Source: Eubacteriaceae bacterium UBA6119 (lineage in GTDB: Bacteria; Bacillota; Clostridia; Eubacteriales; UBA1433). Taken from it: a DNA stretch of 64,000 bases. The stretch lies in the NCBI GenBank assembly GCA_002423395.1, contig DIVZ01000005.1, positions 186,001 through 250,000 of the forward strand, given 5' to 3'. The notes beneath the pieces were generated by a model. The model was not told where the DNA came from. It did not search any database and saw only the letters and a list, made by a program, of their open reading frames with translations. Below, piece by piece: positions 1 through 8,451 of the stretch; positions within the stretch are counted from its first letter, which is position 1; the number at the start of each line of letters is the position of its first letter. A program made the position numbers and the translations under genes.

Positions 1-1
1 A

Positions 2-520
2 TATAATAACGTCATGCAAAAAGGGCTTAAAAAACTTGGTTTTGAGGCTATTGAATTTTTTAACGAAAAAAAAATAATTGCGGATATTTCGCATCTTTCA
101 GACGGCGGAGCTTTTGATGTATTAAAAACAAGCAAAATGCCTGTTGTTGCCTCTCACTCTAATGCGCGAGCATTAATAAATAACCCCAGAAATTTAAGCG
201 ATGAACTTATTAAAAAAATTGCTGACAGCGGAGGAATAATCGGAATAAACTTTTATCCGTTTTTTTTATCAGGCAGTAATAATGCAAGTATTGAAGATAT
301 ATTAAGACATACTGACTATATAATAAATATCGGCGGAGAAGATGTCGTTAGTCTTGGCAGCGACTTTGACGGAATTGAATGTACGCCGCAAATAGACGAT
401 ATATCGCAAATGCAAAAATTATATTCAGAATTTTTAAATTCAAATCATTCACATAAAACGGCAGAGAAGTTATTTTATAAAAATGCCGAGAGATTGTTTA
501 AAGCTTTTGAAATTCTATAA
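2..520 (+). CDS. Membrane dipeptidase (peptidase M19), C-terminal part
   Basis: This is the C-terminal half of a zinc dipeptidase of the renal dipeptidase (M19) family, which hydrolyses dipeptides and some beta-lactam-like substrates. The frame is open to the window edge, so the true start lies upstream; the ATG at 14 is internal. Visible family features are the DISH motif and the VASHSN motif, each supplying a histidine expected to bind the zinc pair, a GIIGINFYP strand, and GSDFDG near the C-terminus, which carries the conserved aspartate. A full family member is about 310-390 residues and roughly 170 are here. The stop at 518-520 is followed by an AT-rich gap and then the DUF3892 gene on the same strand. 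The family call is firm; the substrate is unknown. Confidence 0.88.
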   Translation, partial: YNNVMQKGLKKLGFEAIEFFNEKKIIADISHLSDGGAFDVLKTSKMPVVASHSNARALINNPRNLSDELIKKIADSGGIIGINFYPFFLSGSNNASIEDILRHTDYIINIGGEDVVSLGSDFDGIECTPQIDDISQMQKLYSEFLNSNHSHKTAEKLFYKNAERLFKAFEIL

Positions 521-605
521 TCTAATTTGATATAGTATAAATATTCCTATTATATTTATAAAGCTTTTGAAAAAAATAATATAAAATGTAAAAGGAGTAT
601 TTTGT

Positions 606-911
606 ATGGAAATTAGTAACAATTTTAATAATCGAGTCGGCAATCTGCCTGAAAATATTAATATCGTAAGACCGGTAGCTAAAAAAGACGCTGCGCATAT
701 AGTCGCTTTGGTAAGAGAAAGCGGGAGAATATCGGGCTATAAACTTTCAAATGGTCAGGTCGTATCAAAAGATCAGGGAATAAGTATGGCGAAAGCGGGC
801 GACATAGCAGGCGTTGCCGTTGCTGAAAGAAAATCTTCCGAATATTTAAGAACTCTTCCGGACGGACAGGAAAGCAACAACCTTTTAAACCTTCCGTCAA
901 TAACAATGTAG
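606..911 (+). CDS. DUF3892 domain protein
   Basis: This small soluble protein of 101 residues matches the DUF3892 family in its pattern: a short strand reading IVALVRESGRISGYKLSNG, then an SKDQGISMAKAGDIAGVAV helix-strand, and a C-terminal EYLRTLPDG/NNLLNLP signature. No enzyme residues are apparent. The family is common in Firmicutes and has no assigned function that I know of. The ATG follows an AAAGGAG ribosome binding site at about 591-597. It appears to be a single-gene unit, closed by the palindromic terminator that starts five bases after the stop codon. Confidence 0.75.
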   Translation: MEISNNFNNRVGNLPENINIVRPVAKKDAAHIVALVRESGRISGYKLSNGQVVSKDQGISMAKAGDIAGVAVAERKSSEYLRTLPDGQESNNLLNLPSITM

Positions 912-915
912 ATAA

Positions 916-940
916 AAGGCGGCTTAAGCCGCCTTATTAT
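916..940. terminator. Bidirectional terminator between convergent genes
   Basis: A perfect 20-nt palindrome (AAGGCGGC, TTAA, GCCGCCTT; 916-935) is followed on the plus strand by a T-rich stretch. It sits between the DUF3892 gene and the convergent LiaF-like gene, so it can serve both. Confidence 0.85.
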
Positions 941-941
941 T

Positions 942-1862
942 TTAATAGTATGATATTGTAATTTCGCTTGCCCCTGATGATATGTTAAAATAAACCACAT
1001 TATTGGCACTGTCAAAATTATTTGTGCGATATGTTTTTTTGCCTATACCCGAGAGTTTTGTGCCGCCAATTGTTATGCTTGTAGCGGCTGATGAAGATAT
1101 TACTTCACATGCGCTTCCTTGGGGTATTTTAAACTCAATATCACTTGCTCCAGAGCTGATGTTTATGTCTGTTCTTTTGGCAAGAGCGGATAATGTTCCT
1201 TTAATGTCGCTTGCTCCGCTGCTTATATCTATTGAATTAACGTTTAGATTTTGTAAGTTCATATTAATTTCGCTTGCGCCTGATTTTAACGATAAATCCC
1301 AAACGACATTTTTATTTAAATAAAAGCCTGAATTTTTAAGTCTGTATTTTTCAGTATTTATATTTATAACTTGTCTGCCTTCTTCGTTTGATGTATTTAA
1401 AACCGTATTTGCACTTGTTTTATAATTTATTAAGTAGTTGGTATCTGTTGATGTAATCTGCGTATCTTCGGCAATGCCCATATTTAAAACTAATTTTGCA
1501 GACGAAATGCCGTCAGGCATGTCTAAATGCCGCTCATCGCCGATAATGCCGTTATTATCTTGATAATAATCTATTTTATCAATAAACGGAATGTTTATTG
1601 CTCCGCTTAAAGCGTATGCTCCAAGCACAATAAGTACAACATATATTAAAGCAATTAGCAATGTGACTATTCTTGAACGGAAAATAATGCAAATGCCTAT
1701 GCAAATTAAAATTAGCGGCCACATTTTGCCTACAGATATCCATATAAGGTATAAAGGTATATCTACAATATTTAATTCACTTAATATCCACATTACTCCG
1801 GCAATTACGAATATTAATCCGATAAAAACCCCTATGCCGGCAGATTTTTTTCTGTCTTGCAT
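942..1862 (-). CDS. LiaF/DUF4097-like membrane protein
   Basis: A 306-residue envelope protein. Residues 1-90 hold three or four hydrophobic segments (about 9-30, 34-60 and 64-88), as in LiaI/LiaF-type proteins. The rest is predicted to be an extracytoplasmic beta-rich domain. That domain carries a striking repeat, SGAS(D/E)I, at residues 194-199, 215-220, 237-242 and 296-301, with a degenerate copy near 256-263; spacing is about 20-22 residues, as expected for a beta-solenoid. The ATG lies 1 nt after the stop of the PspC gene with a GGAGG-type site at about 1870-1876, so the two are co-transcribed and translationally linked. Known LiaF and DUF4097 proteins act in cell-envelope stress sensing; that role is inferred here. 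Confidence 0.72.
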   Translation of the reverse strand: MQDRKKSAGIGVFIGLIFVIAGVMWILSELNIVDIPLYLIWISVGKMWPLILICIGICIIFRSRIVTLLIALIYVVLIVLGAYALSGAINIPFIDKIDYYQDNNGIIGDERHLDMPDGISSAKLVLNMGIAEDTQITSTDTNYLINYKTSANTVLNTSNEEGRQVININTEKYRLKNSGFYLNKNVVWDLSLKSGASEINMNLQNLNVNSIDISSGASDIKGTLSALAKRTDINISSGASDIEFKIPQGSACEVISSSAATSITIGGTKLSGIGKKTYRTNNFDSANNVVYFNISSGASEITISYY

Positions 1863-1863
1863 A

Positions 1864-2379
1864 TTATCTGCCTCCTTTTACAATTATTAAAACGCCTAAT
1901 GCGACTATTAATGCCGCAAAAATAACACCGTAGTTAAAAGCGGGGAAGAAAATATTAACAAGGCAGATAATCCCGATAACTACCAATATAATTCCGAAAA
2001 CGGCAGCGGTGCTTAAGCTTGATTTTTTATTCGTATTATTTGAACCGCCGTCAAAATCTTTTTTCTCGCTGGAATTATTATTTAAATTATCGGCATTGCC
2101 GGCATCGGCTGTTTTTTCTGCATTTTGAGTATTTGTAAAGTCGTTTGTTTTTTCATAGGAATAATTGTTTTTAAAATTTTGCTTATTGTCTGTCTCATAA
2201 TCCATCGGCATAATTAATGCAGCTATAATATATAAAAGCAGCCCGAATCCCCAGAAAATAATTGACAATGCAAAGACTATGCGGACAATTGTAGAATCGA
2301 CATTTAAATAATTCGCAATTCCTCCGCACACCCCGCTTATTTTTCTGTCAGTGCTTGATTTAGCAAGTGTTTTGTTCAT
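1864..2379 (-). CDS. PspC domain protein
   Basis: A 171-residue membrane protein. Residues 3-62 form a PspC domain: SSTDRKISGVCGGIANYL, then VDSTIVRIVFALSIIFWGFG and a long hydrophobic helix ending at ALIMPMD. An Asn/Asp/Lys-rich linker (about 63-122) joins it to two further hydrophobic segments (about 125-145 and 148-167). PspC proteins respond to membrane or envelope stress. It is the first gene of a two-gene operon with the LiaF-like gene, and the pairing of PspC with a LiaF-type partner supports an envelope-stress role. The start is preceded by CGGAGGTT at about 2385-2392. Confidence 0.85.
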   Translation of the reverse strand: MNKTLAKSSTDRKISGVCGGIANYLNVDSTIVRIVFALSIIFWGFGLLLYIIAALIMPMDYETDNKQNFKNNYSYEKTNDFTNTQNAEKTADAGNADNLNNNSSEKKDFDGGSNNTNKKSSLSTAAVFGIILVVIGIICLVNIFFPAFNYGVIFAALIVALGVLIIVKGGR

Positions 2380-2500
2380 TTTGTAACCTCCGGCATTTGT
2401 GTGTATATATATATTATAAATAAATAATTCAGTAATAAAAGTAAAATGTTTATATTTTAAGTTAAATTATTATTAAACGATGTGCATCAAACCATAAATA

Positions 2501-2509
2501 TGTTATAAT
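2501..2509 (+). promoter_or_regulatory. Extended -10 promoter for glmM
   Basis: TGT followed by TATAAT (2504-2509) is an extended -10 element 43 nt before the glmM start. The -35 position (TGTGCA, about 2481) is poor, which is usual for extended -10 promoters. Confidence 0.55.
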
Positions 2510-2552
2510 TTAGTGTCTAATAAAGTAAAATTATAAAGTTGTGAGGAAGTTA

Positions 2553-3887
2553 ATGTCAGAATTATTTGGAACAGACGGTGTAAGGGGTATAGCCAATGAA
2601 TTTTTAACGGCGGATTTGGCTATGAAAATAGGCAGGGCGGCTTGCGAAACATTAAAAAAGAATAATAATGAACTTCTTTTTGTTATAGGAAAAGATACAA
2701 GAATTTCAGGCGATATGATAGAAAACGCTTTGTGCGCAGGCATAATGTCTCAAGGCGGAAATGTAATAAAACTTGGGGTGACGCCAACCCCCGCGGTAGC
2801 TGTTATGACAAGATATTTAAATGCTTCTGCAGGAGTGGTTATATCCGCTTCTCATAATCCGTATGAGCACAACGGGATTAAGTTTTTTAGCTCTGAGGGG
2901 CTTAAACTTCCTGATGAAGCGGAAGACCGCATTGAAAACCTGATTTACGGCAATTTTGAATATAATAAAGATAAAGTAGGCTTTGAAAAGCATATAAAAA
3001 ATGCCGATAAAATTTACTCGGATTTTATTATTTCTTGCGCTGATACAAAATTTGATGATCTAAAGCTTGTAATTGACTGTTCAAACGGCGCAACCGTACA
3101 ATCTGCAAAGAAGATTTTTAAAGAACTGATGCCAAACGCGATTTTTATAGGAAATAAGCCGAACGGCATAAACATCAATAAAAATTGCGGCTCCACTAAT
3201 TTAAAAGTATTGCAGGAAGCAGTTATAAAAAACAATGCTCACGGGGGGCTTGCTTTTGACGGCGATGGCGACAGATTTTTGGCGGTAGATGAAAAAGGTG
3301 AAATGCTTGACGGCGATAAGATAATGTACATAATAGCTAAAGACTTAAAGAAGTCAGGCAAGTTATTGAATAACTGCGTCGCGGCAACCGTAATGAGCAA
3401 TCTGGGGTTTTTCAAAGCGCTTGAAGCAATTGATATTAAGAGCGTGCAAACAAAAGTAGGGGACAGATACGTAATTGAATCCATGAATGCAAACAATTAT
3501 GTACTGGGCGGCGAACAGAGCGGACATATAATTATTAAAGAGTTCAACTCAACAGGCGACGGGCTTTTAACAGCAGTAAGATTTTTATGCGCTGTTAAAC
3601 GAAGCGGCAGCAGCATAAGGCAGTGCAATATGGAATATGAAAATTACCCGCAGGTTCTTATAAACGTCAGCGTTAGCAACGCAAAAAAGAAAGAGCTTAG
3701 CAGTGACGAAATAATTTTAAAGGCAGTTACGGATGCGGAAAATGCTCTTGCAGGCAGCGGAAGAGTGCTTCTTCGCCCCAGCGGCACGGAAGCTTTAGTG
3801 CGGGTAATGATTGAAGGTAAAGATTACGATGAAATTAATACATATGCAAATATCATTGCAAACGTGGTTAAAGAGAGATTGGGATAA
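2553..3887 (+). CDS. glmM: Phosphoglucosamine mutase
   Basis: GlmM converts glucosamine-6-phosphate to glucosamine-1-phosphate on the way to UDP-GlcNAc and peptidoglycan. The 444-residue protein opens with FGTDGVRG, has the catalytic phosphoserine in SASHNP at Ser100, the metal-binding DGDGDR loop near residue 240, the GGEQSGH sugar-binding loop, and a C-terminal RPSGTE phosphate-binding loop. The start is placed at the ATG at 2553, not the GTG at 2541, because GAGGAAG (2544-2550) is the ribosome binding site. A strong terminator follows and no partner gene is attached. In many Firmicutes glmM sits beside cdaA/ybbR; here it does not. Confidence 0.95.
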   Translation: MSELFGTDGVRGIANEFLTADLAMKIGRAACETLKKNNNELLFVIGKDTRISGDMIENALCAGIMSQGGNVIKLGVTPTPAVAVMTRYLNASAGVVISASHNPYEHNGIKFFSSEGLKLPDEAEDRIENLIYGNFEYNKDKVGFEKHIKNADKIYSDFIISCADTKFDDLKLVIDCSNGATVQSAKKIFKELMPNAIFIGNKPNGININKNCGSTNLKVLQEAVIKNNAHGGLAFDGDGDRFLAVDEKGEMLDGDKIMYIIAKDLKKSGKLLNNCVAATVMSNLGFFKALEAIDIKSVQTKVGDRYVIESMNANNYVLGGEQSGHIIIKEFNSTGDGLLTAVRFLCAVKRSGSSIRQCNMEYENYPQVLINVSVSNAKKKELSSDEIILKAVTDAENALAGSGRVLLRPSGTEALVRVMIEGKDYDEINTYANIIANVVKERLG

Positions 3888-3911
3888 AATTCAGATAAAT
3901 ACAATTAATAT

Positions 3912-3939
3912 AAGAGCGATTAAGTTCGCTCTTTTTTAT
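3912..3939 (+). terminator. Terminator after glmM
   Basis: An 8-bp stem AAGAGCGA/TCGCTCTT with a six-base loop is followed by a T-run, 25 nt after the glmM stop. Confidence 0.88.
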
Positions 3940-4029
3940 TTGTTCAATTATAGCGGCTTTAATATGTCAGATTAACATTACAATTAAAGAAATGATTAAA
4001 TCAAGCGTATATTTTATTAATATTTCTTC

Positions 4030-4058
4030 TTGATAGATATTACAATTAGTTGTAAAAT
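4030..4058 (+). promoter_or_regulatory. Promoter for the tandem membrane-protein genes
   Basis: TTGATA (4030-4035) and TAAAAT (4053-4058) are separated by 17 nt, and the start codon lies 60 nt further on. No other gene is seen in the 230-nt gap after glmM. Confidence 0.5.
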
Positions 4059-4118
4059 GATATCATATTTATATATTAACAATTAAATATAGTTTTATTA
4101 GATAGGAAAGGCAAGCTA

Positions 4119-4916
4119 ATGCAGAAATTAAAGGAATTGGGTTATCGTTTTCTTGCAATACTTGTTTATTTAATTATTATTATTATTTTATTAATCATTG
4201 TATTTATTGTGATCTACATTATTATATTTCTGCGAAAATTATTTTATGCACATGGAGATTATTTGTTAATTGTATCAGATAAACTAAATCTATCAATTAT
4301 AGGATTCGCGATGTTATCTTATATAACTATTAAATTAGCTGAGCAATCAAAATTATTTGAAAAGCGGATTATAAAGGCAGATAAAAAAATAGATTATGAT
4401 GATTATTCATTAGATAATAAGAAACTTAGTAAAAGCAATAATTTTTTTGAAAAGATGTTGAAAAAACCGCTGAATAAGATATTAGAAAGTAATTTGCAAA
4501 TTAAAAAAATATTGAAAATAGTCAAAATATGTTGCCTGCCATTTGCAATATTCCTCATATATTATGGAATTACAAACAATGCAGTATTGTATGCTGACAG
4601 TATAAAAATCAGCTCGCCACTTGCGCCAATGGGTATTGTTTATAGTTATGATGATATAAAAAATGTTAATGTAGGGATAAAAAAAGTTGGTTTTTTTGAT
4701 GAACCATATTATGAAATTATATTTAATGATGGTGTAAGTGTTAATCTCATTAAAGGTGAAAATGATAAGTTTGAAATAGGAGACATATTAGTTGAAACGG
4801 ATAATAAACTTTGTGATTTAGGAATAAAAAAAAATATTGACAAGAGTAATTACGATAAATATTTTGAAGAAACAGGCTATGAATATAATAATGCGTTAAA
4901 AGAAATTATTTATTGA
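4119..4916 (+). CDS. Membrane protein with PH-like C-terminal domain (paralogue 1)
   Basis: I do not recognise a named family. The 265-residue protein has a strongly hydrophobic N-terminus (two segments, about 10-37 and 52-68), a charged Lys/Asp-rich linker, a third hydrophobic segment (about 138-152, CCLPFAIFLIYYGI), and a C-terminal beta-rich domain beginning NNAVLYADSIKIS. Its SYDDIKNVNVGIKK and YYEIIFNDG strands resemble bacterial PH-like domains (YcxB/bPH type); that resemblance is inference. It is a clear paralogue of the next gene, most alike in the C-terminal domain. It is AT-rich relative to glmM, which fits an accessory gene. Confidence 0.6.
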   Translation: MQKLKELGYRFLAILVYLIIIIILLIIVFIVIYIIIFLRKLFYAHGDYLLIVSDKLNLSIIGFAMLSYITIKLAEQSKLFEKRIIKADKKIDYDDYSLDNKKLSKSNNFFEKMLKKPLNKILESNLQIKKILKIVKICCLPFAIFLIYYGITNNAVLYADSIKISSPLAPMGIVYSYDDIKNVNVGIKKVGFFDEPYYEIIFNDGVSVNLIKGENDKFEIGDILVETDNKLCDLGIKKNIDKSNYDKYFEETGYEYNNALKEIIY

Positions 4917-4956
4917 TTACTAAAAAAATATATAATTGAAAAAACGAAGGTTTATC

Positions 4957-5697
4957 ATGGAAAAATTAAAAAAAATAATATTGATTTGCGCTGTGTTTTT
5001 GGCAAGTTTTTCAATTGAATATTTACAGAAGTTAATATTTGCGCAGGAAGATTATTTATTATTTATTAATTCTCGGCTTGCTTCTTTGGCATTAATTTTA
5101 TTAGTTTTTTTCATTTTGGATAAATTAAAATATTTTAATAAGCCGCTAGGTGACAATGATAAAATTACAGATAAAAGCGACGAATCTGCAGAGAATGCAA
5201 TGTACGATAATGATGATAAAAATCTTAATAAAAAGATTTTAGCAATAAAGACAAAATATAATTATATAAAAGAAAAAACAGCATCTAAAATAATAAAAAA
5301 ATGCTGGATACCTATTTTATTAATAATAATACTTTATTGCGGATTTTGCAAAAACGCTGTTTTATATGCAGACAACATAAAAATAACATCGGCTTTCTCG
5401 CCTAAGGGAATTATATACAGTTACAACGATGTAAAAAGCGTTAATGTCGGAATAAAAAAGAAAATATTTTTTGATAAACCATATTATGAAATTGTGCTGG
5501 TAGATGGTAAGAGAGTGGACTTCTATAAAGACGACAATGATCTCGGAAATAAAGAAATTGCATTAGTTGAATTCGATAATAAATTAAAAATACTGGGCGC
5601 TAATAAAAATGTCGATAAAAAATATTATGATAAATATTTCAAAAATACAAATGACGGGTATAACAATGCTATAAAAAAATTATTTAATGATTATTAA
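4957..5697 (+). CDS. Membrane protein with PH-like C-terminal domain (paralogue 2)
   Basis: This 246-residue protein has the same plan as its upstream neighbour: an N-terminal hydrophobic pair (about 5-18 and 36-52), an acidic/lysine linker, a hydrophobic segment (about 115-130), and a C-terminal domain with KNAVLYADNIKIT, SYNDVKSVNVGIKK and KPYYEIVLVDG. These align directly with the equivalent segments of the first copy, indicating tandem duplication followed by divergence, mostly in the linker. The ATG at 4957 is preferred over the TTG at 4936 because GAAGG (4946-4950) fits it. The two genes are 40 nt apart with no terminator between them, so they are likely co-transcribed. Function unknown. 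Confidence 0.6.
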   Translation: MEKLKKIILICAVFLASFSIEYLQKLIFAQEDYLLFINSRLASLALILLVFFILDKLKYFNKPLGDNDKITDKSDESAENAMYDNDDKNLNKKILAIKTKYNYIKEKTASKIIKKCWIPILLIIILYCGFCKNAVLYADNIKITSAFSPKGIIYSYNDVKSVNVGIKKKIFFDKPYYEIVLVDGKRVDFYKDDNDLGNKEIALVEFDNKLKILGANKNVDKKYYDKYFKNTNDGYNNAIKKLFNDY

Positions 5698-5738
5698 GTA
5701 CGAATAGGTCAGATAATAAAAAAAGATTCTTATATGAC

Positions 5739-5786
5739 TGCGACTTTTTAAAGTAAAGATTGTTTAGATATATAAAAAAAGTCGCA
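5739..5786. repeat. Inverted repeat upstream of the cupin gene
   Basis: TGCGACTTTTT (5739-5749) is matched by AAAAAGTCGCA (5776-5786) with 26 nt between the arms. It lies 28 nt before the cupin start and 42 nt after the preceding stop, so it may be a weak terminator-like hairpin, an operator or a 5'-UTR structure. Confidence 0.5.
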
Positions 5787-5813
5787 ATATATTAATTGTG
5801 AAAGGAAATGTTT

Positions 5814-6158
5814 ATGGAAAAGAATTTTATTAAAAATATTGATATGCAAACAGCGCTTACTCTTGCAGATTTGGTAACGTACCAAAAGGGACAGGTTGTC
5901 AGCAAAACTTTTGTGCAAAACAGCGCTGTAAGTTTAACTCTATTTGCTTTTGACAAAGATGAGGAAATCAGCTCTCATGAGTCTAGCGGCGATGCGATGG
6001 TTATAGCTTTGGACGGAGAGGGTGAGATAGAAATTGGCGGTGAAAAATACATCTTAAAAAAAGACGAAGTTATTGTAATGCCGGCTAAAAAACCGCATGC
6101 GGTTTACGCTAAAGAGCAATTCAAAATGCTGCTGATAGTGGTGTTTTCTCAACAATAA
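5814..6158 (+). CDS. Small cupin protein
   Basis: A single-domain cupin of 114 residues, predicted cytosolic. The two cupin motifs are visible: a motif-1 region around EISSHESSGDAMVIALDGEGE and a motif-2 region around MPAKKPHAV. The histidine and glutamate of motif 1 and the histidine of motif 2 could bind one metal. Short cupins of this type are often annotated only as cupin domain proteins, and no substrate can be assigned. The ATG at 5814 is chosen over 5808 because AAAGGA (5801-5806) would be too close to the earlier ATG. The gene is monocistronic, between an inverted repeat and a terminator. Confidence 0.85.
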   Translation: MEKNFIKNIDMQTALTLADLVTYQKGQVVSKTFVQNSAVSLTLFAFDKDEEISSHESSGDAMVIALDGEGEIEIGGEKYILKKDEVIVMPAKKPHAVYAKEQFKMLLIVVFSQQ

Positions 6159-6200
6159 ATAATTATATAATAATATTTTATTCGATTGACTTATAATCAT

Positions 6201-6224
6201 AAAAGCGGCTTGCGCCGCTTTTAT
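6201..6224. terminator. Bidirectional terminator between cupin gene and thrS
   Basis: A 9-bp stem AAAAGCGGC/GCCGCTTTT with a four-base loop (6201-6222) sits between two convergent genes, with A/T runs on each flank. Confidence 0.88.
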
Positions 6225-8128
6225 TAATATGATTTACTATTTATTTCGTCTTTTAGCTTACCTAAAAACTTCGCTGCATCGTATGTTACGTTATCGCCTT
6301 TTCTGCTTCTTACCGCTACTGTATTGCTGTCCTGCTCCTTTTGCCCTACAACAAGCATATAAGGTATTTTCTTCATCTGCGCTTCGCGGATTTTATATCC
6401 CATTTTTTCATTTCTCTCATCGTATTCTGCTCTTATTCCGCAGTCTTTATAAGTCTGAAGTATTTGTCTGCAATAGCCGTCAAACTCGCTTGCCACAGGT
6501 ATCACTACGCATTGCACAGGCGCAAGCCAAAGCGGAAATGCTCCCGCGAAATGCTCTGTAAGAATTGCTATAAATCGCTCTATCGAGCCGTATGTTACAG
6601 TGTGTATAACTATAGGGCGATGCTTTTCGCCATCTGCGCCTACATAAGATAAGTCAAATCTTTCGGGCATCTGGAAGTCGAGCTGAATTGTGCCGCACTG
6701 CCACGTTCTGCCTATGCTGTCTTTTAAATGGAAATCTATTTTCGGTCCGTAAAACGCGCCGTCGCCTTCGTTTATTACATACTTTTTGCCTTTTTTATCA
6801 AGCGCGGCTTTTAATGCGTCTGTCGCTATGTCCCAGTCTTTTATTTCACCTATGAATTTTTCAGGTCTTGTAGACAGCTCTACATTATACGTAAAACCGA
6901 ATAATGAATAAAAATAATCTATCTTTTCCATTACCCCAATTATTTCCTCGGTAATTTGTTCTGCCGTTATAAACAAATGAGCGTCATCCTGCGTGAAGTT
7001 TCTCACGCGCATTAGCCCGTGCAAAGCTCCCGACAGCTCGTGGCGGTGAACTATTCCAAGTTCGCCCATTCTTAAAGGCAGATCGCGGTATGACCACATT
7101 TTTCTTTTGTATAAAAGCATTGAGCCGGGGCAGTTCATTGGCTTGAGTGCGTACGTTTTTTCGTCAATTACTGAAAAATACATATTGTCTTTATAATTCT
7201 GCCAGTGTCCCGATTGTTTCCACAATTCGCAGTCAAGCATTATTGGCGTGCGCACTTCGCTGTAGCCGCGTTTTGCGTGCTCGCATCTCCAAAAGTATTC
7301 CAGTTCGTTTCTCAGTATCATTCCGTTGGGATGGAAAAACGGAAATCCCGGACCTTCTTCCATAATGGAATATAAATCCAGCTCTTTGCCGAGTTTTCTG
7401 TGGTCGCGTTTTTTTGCTTCCTCGATCATTTCGAGATATTCATCCAGCATGCTTTGTTTGGGGAAGGTTATTCCGTAAATGCGCTGTAACATTTTATTTT
7501 TTTCATCGCCTCTCCAGTACGCTCCCGCGATTGAAGTGAGCTTGACCGCTTTTATTTTCGACAAGTCAAAAAGATGAGGACCCGCGCATAGGTCTGTAAA
7601 TTCTCCCTGTTCGTAAAAGCTTATCTTTTCGCCGTCCTTTATAACTTCAGCCAATTCTACTTTGTAAATTTCGCCGTTATCTTCAAAATACTTAACGGCT
7701 TCTTTCTTAGAAAGCTCATTTCTTTTAGGCTGATGATTTTCTTTTATTATCTTTTTCATCTCGTCGCCAATTTTATCTAAATCTTCAGGCACAAAAGTTT
7801 TGTCAATATCAAAGTCATAATAAAAGCCGTTATCTATTGCAGGACCGATAGCCAATTTCACATTTGGAAATATACGCTTCACCGCCTGGGCAAGTACATG
7901 TGAAGATGTGTGCCAGAATGCGTCGCGTCCGCCTTTATCATCAAAAGTGAGTATATTTAATGAACAGTCTTTATCAAGCTTTGTCGTTAAATCTACCGCT
8001 TTGCCGTCAATTTCTGCGACTAATGCTTCTTTTGCCAGACTGCCGCTTATTTTTTTTGCAATGTCATATACAGAACTGCCTCGTTCTGCCGTTATTATTG
8101 TATTGTCTTTTAACGTTATGTTTATCAT
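6224..8128 (-). CDS. thrS: Threonyl-tRNA synthetase
   Basis: ThrS charges tRNA-Thr with threonine. The 634-residue protein has the full architecture: an N-terminal TGS domain (about 1-62), the editing/SAD region with HTSSHVLAQAV near residue 73 and a later zinc-site-like CAGPH, the class II catalytic core with MNCPGSM and RMGELG/HRHELSG motifs, the motif 3 region near FIAILTEH, and the C-terminal anticodon-binding domain. It is transcribed alone behind a T-box leader, so expression should rise when uncharged tRNA-Thr accumulates. Length and motifs are ordinary. Confidence 0.97.
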   Translation of the reverse strand: MINITLKDNTIITAERGSSVYDIAKKISGSLAKEALVAEIDGKAVDLTTKLDKDCSLNILTFDDKGGRDAFWHTSSHVLAQAVKRIFPNVKLAIGPAIDNGFYYDFDIDKTFVPEDLDKIGDEMKKIIKENHQPKRNELSKKEAVKYFEDNGEIYKVELAEVIKDGEKISFYEQGEFTDLCAGPHLFDLSKIKAVKLTSIAGAYWRGDEKNKMLQRIYGITFPKQSMLDEYLEMIEEAKKRDHRKLGKELDLYSIMEEGPGFPFFHPNGMILRNELEYFWRCEHAKRGYSEVRTPIMLDCELWKQSGHWQNYKDNMYFSVIDEKTYALKPMNCPGSMLLYKRKMWSYRDLPLRMGELGIVHRHELSGALHGLMRVRNFTQDDAHLFITAEQITEEIIGVMEKIDYFYSLFGFTYNVELSTRPEKFIGEIKDWDIATDALKAALDKKGKKYVINEGDGAFYGPKIDFHLKDSIGRTWQCGTIQLDFQMPERFDLSYVGADGEKHRPIVIHTVTYGSIERFIAILTEHFAGAFPLWLAPVQCVVIPVASEFDGYCRQILQTYKDCGIRAEYDERNEKMGYKIREAQMKKIPYMLVVGQKEQDSNTVAVRSRKGDNVTYDAAKFLGKLKDEINSKSY

Positions 8129-8401
8129 ATATTTCTCCTGAAATTTATTATATAAAATAAAAAGTCCTTTAAAATAAATTTAAAGGACGAATATTCCGCG
8201 GTTCCACCTTATTTGGCAGCTGTGCTGCCCGCTTTGAGATTGTAATGTAATCAACATATGTGTTTTTGCAATTTGCTTTCGCACAAACCTTAAAAGCGGT
8301 TTTCATAAAGCATTTATCCTCGAACGCTTTCAGCATATTGCGTTATCTTCTCTTTAGGCAAGGCATTATTACTCTTCTTTTTTCATAGGTATATTAAATT
8401 A
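8129..8401 (-). promoter_or_regulatory. T-box leader of thrS
   Basis: The untranslated leader carries the T-box sequence AAGGTGGAACCGCGG (complement of 8196-8210), followed by a terminator stem GTCCTTTAAA/TTTAAAGGAC (8164-8188) with a T-run. T-box RNAs sense uncharged tRNA and switch between antiterminator and terminator. An ACC triplet at 8298-8300, in an A-rich context on the 3' side of the presumed stem I, is a plausible threonine specifier; that placement is inference. Confidence 0.9.
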
Positions 8402-8407
8402 ATATTT

Positions 8408-8436
8408 TTTATAACACTTTAATTATATTATGTCAA
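8408..8436 (-). promoter_or_regulatory. Promoter of thrS
   Basis: On the minus strand, a consensus TTGACA (8436-8431) and TATAAA (8413-8408) are spaced by 17 nt, just upstream of the T-box leader. Confidence 0.8.
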
Positions 8437-8451
8437 TAAAAATTTTTATTA

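Noticed and set aside
773..1015. Minus-strand frame spanning the terminator between the DUF3892 and LiaF-like genes
   Set aside because: It runs through a palindromic terminator and overlaps both well-supported genes.
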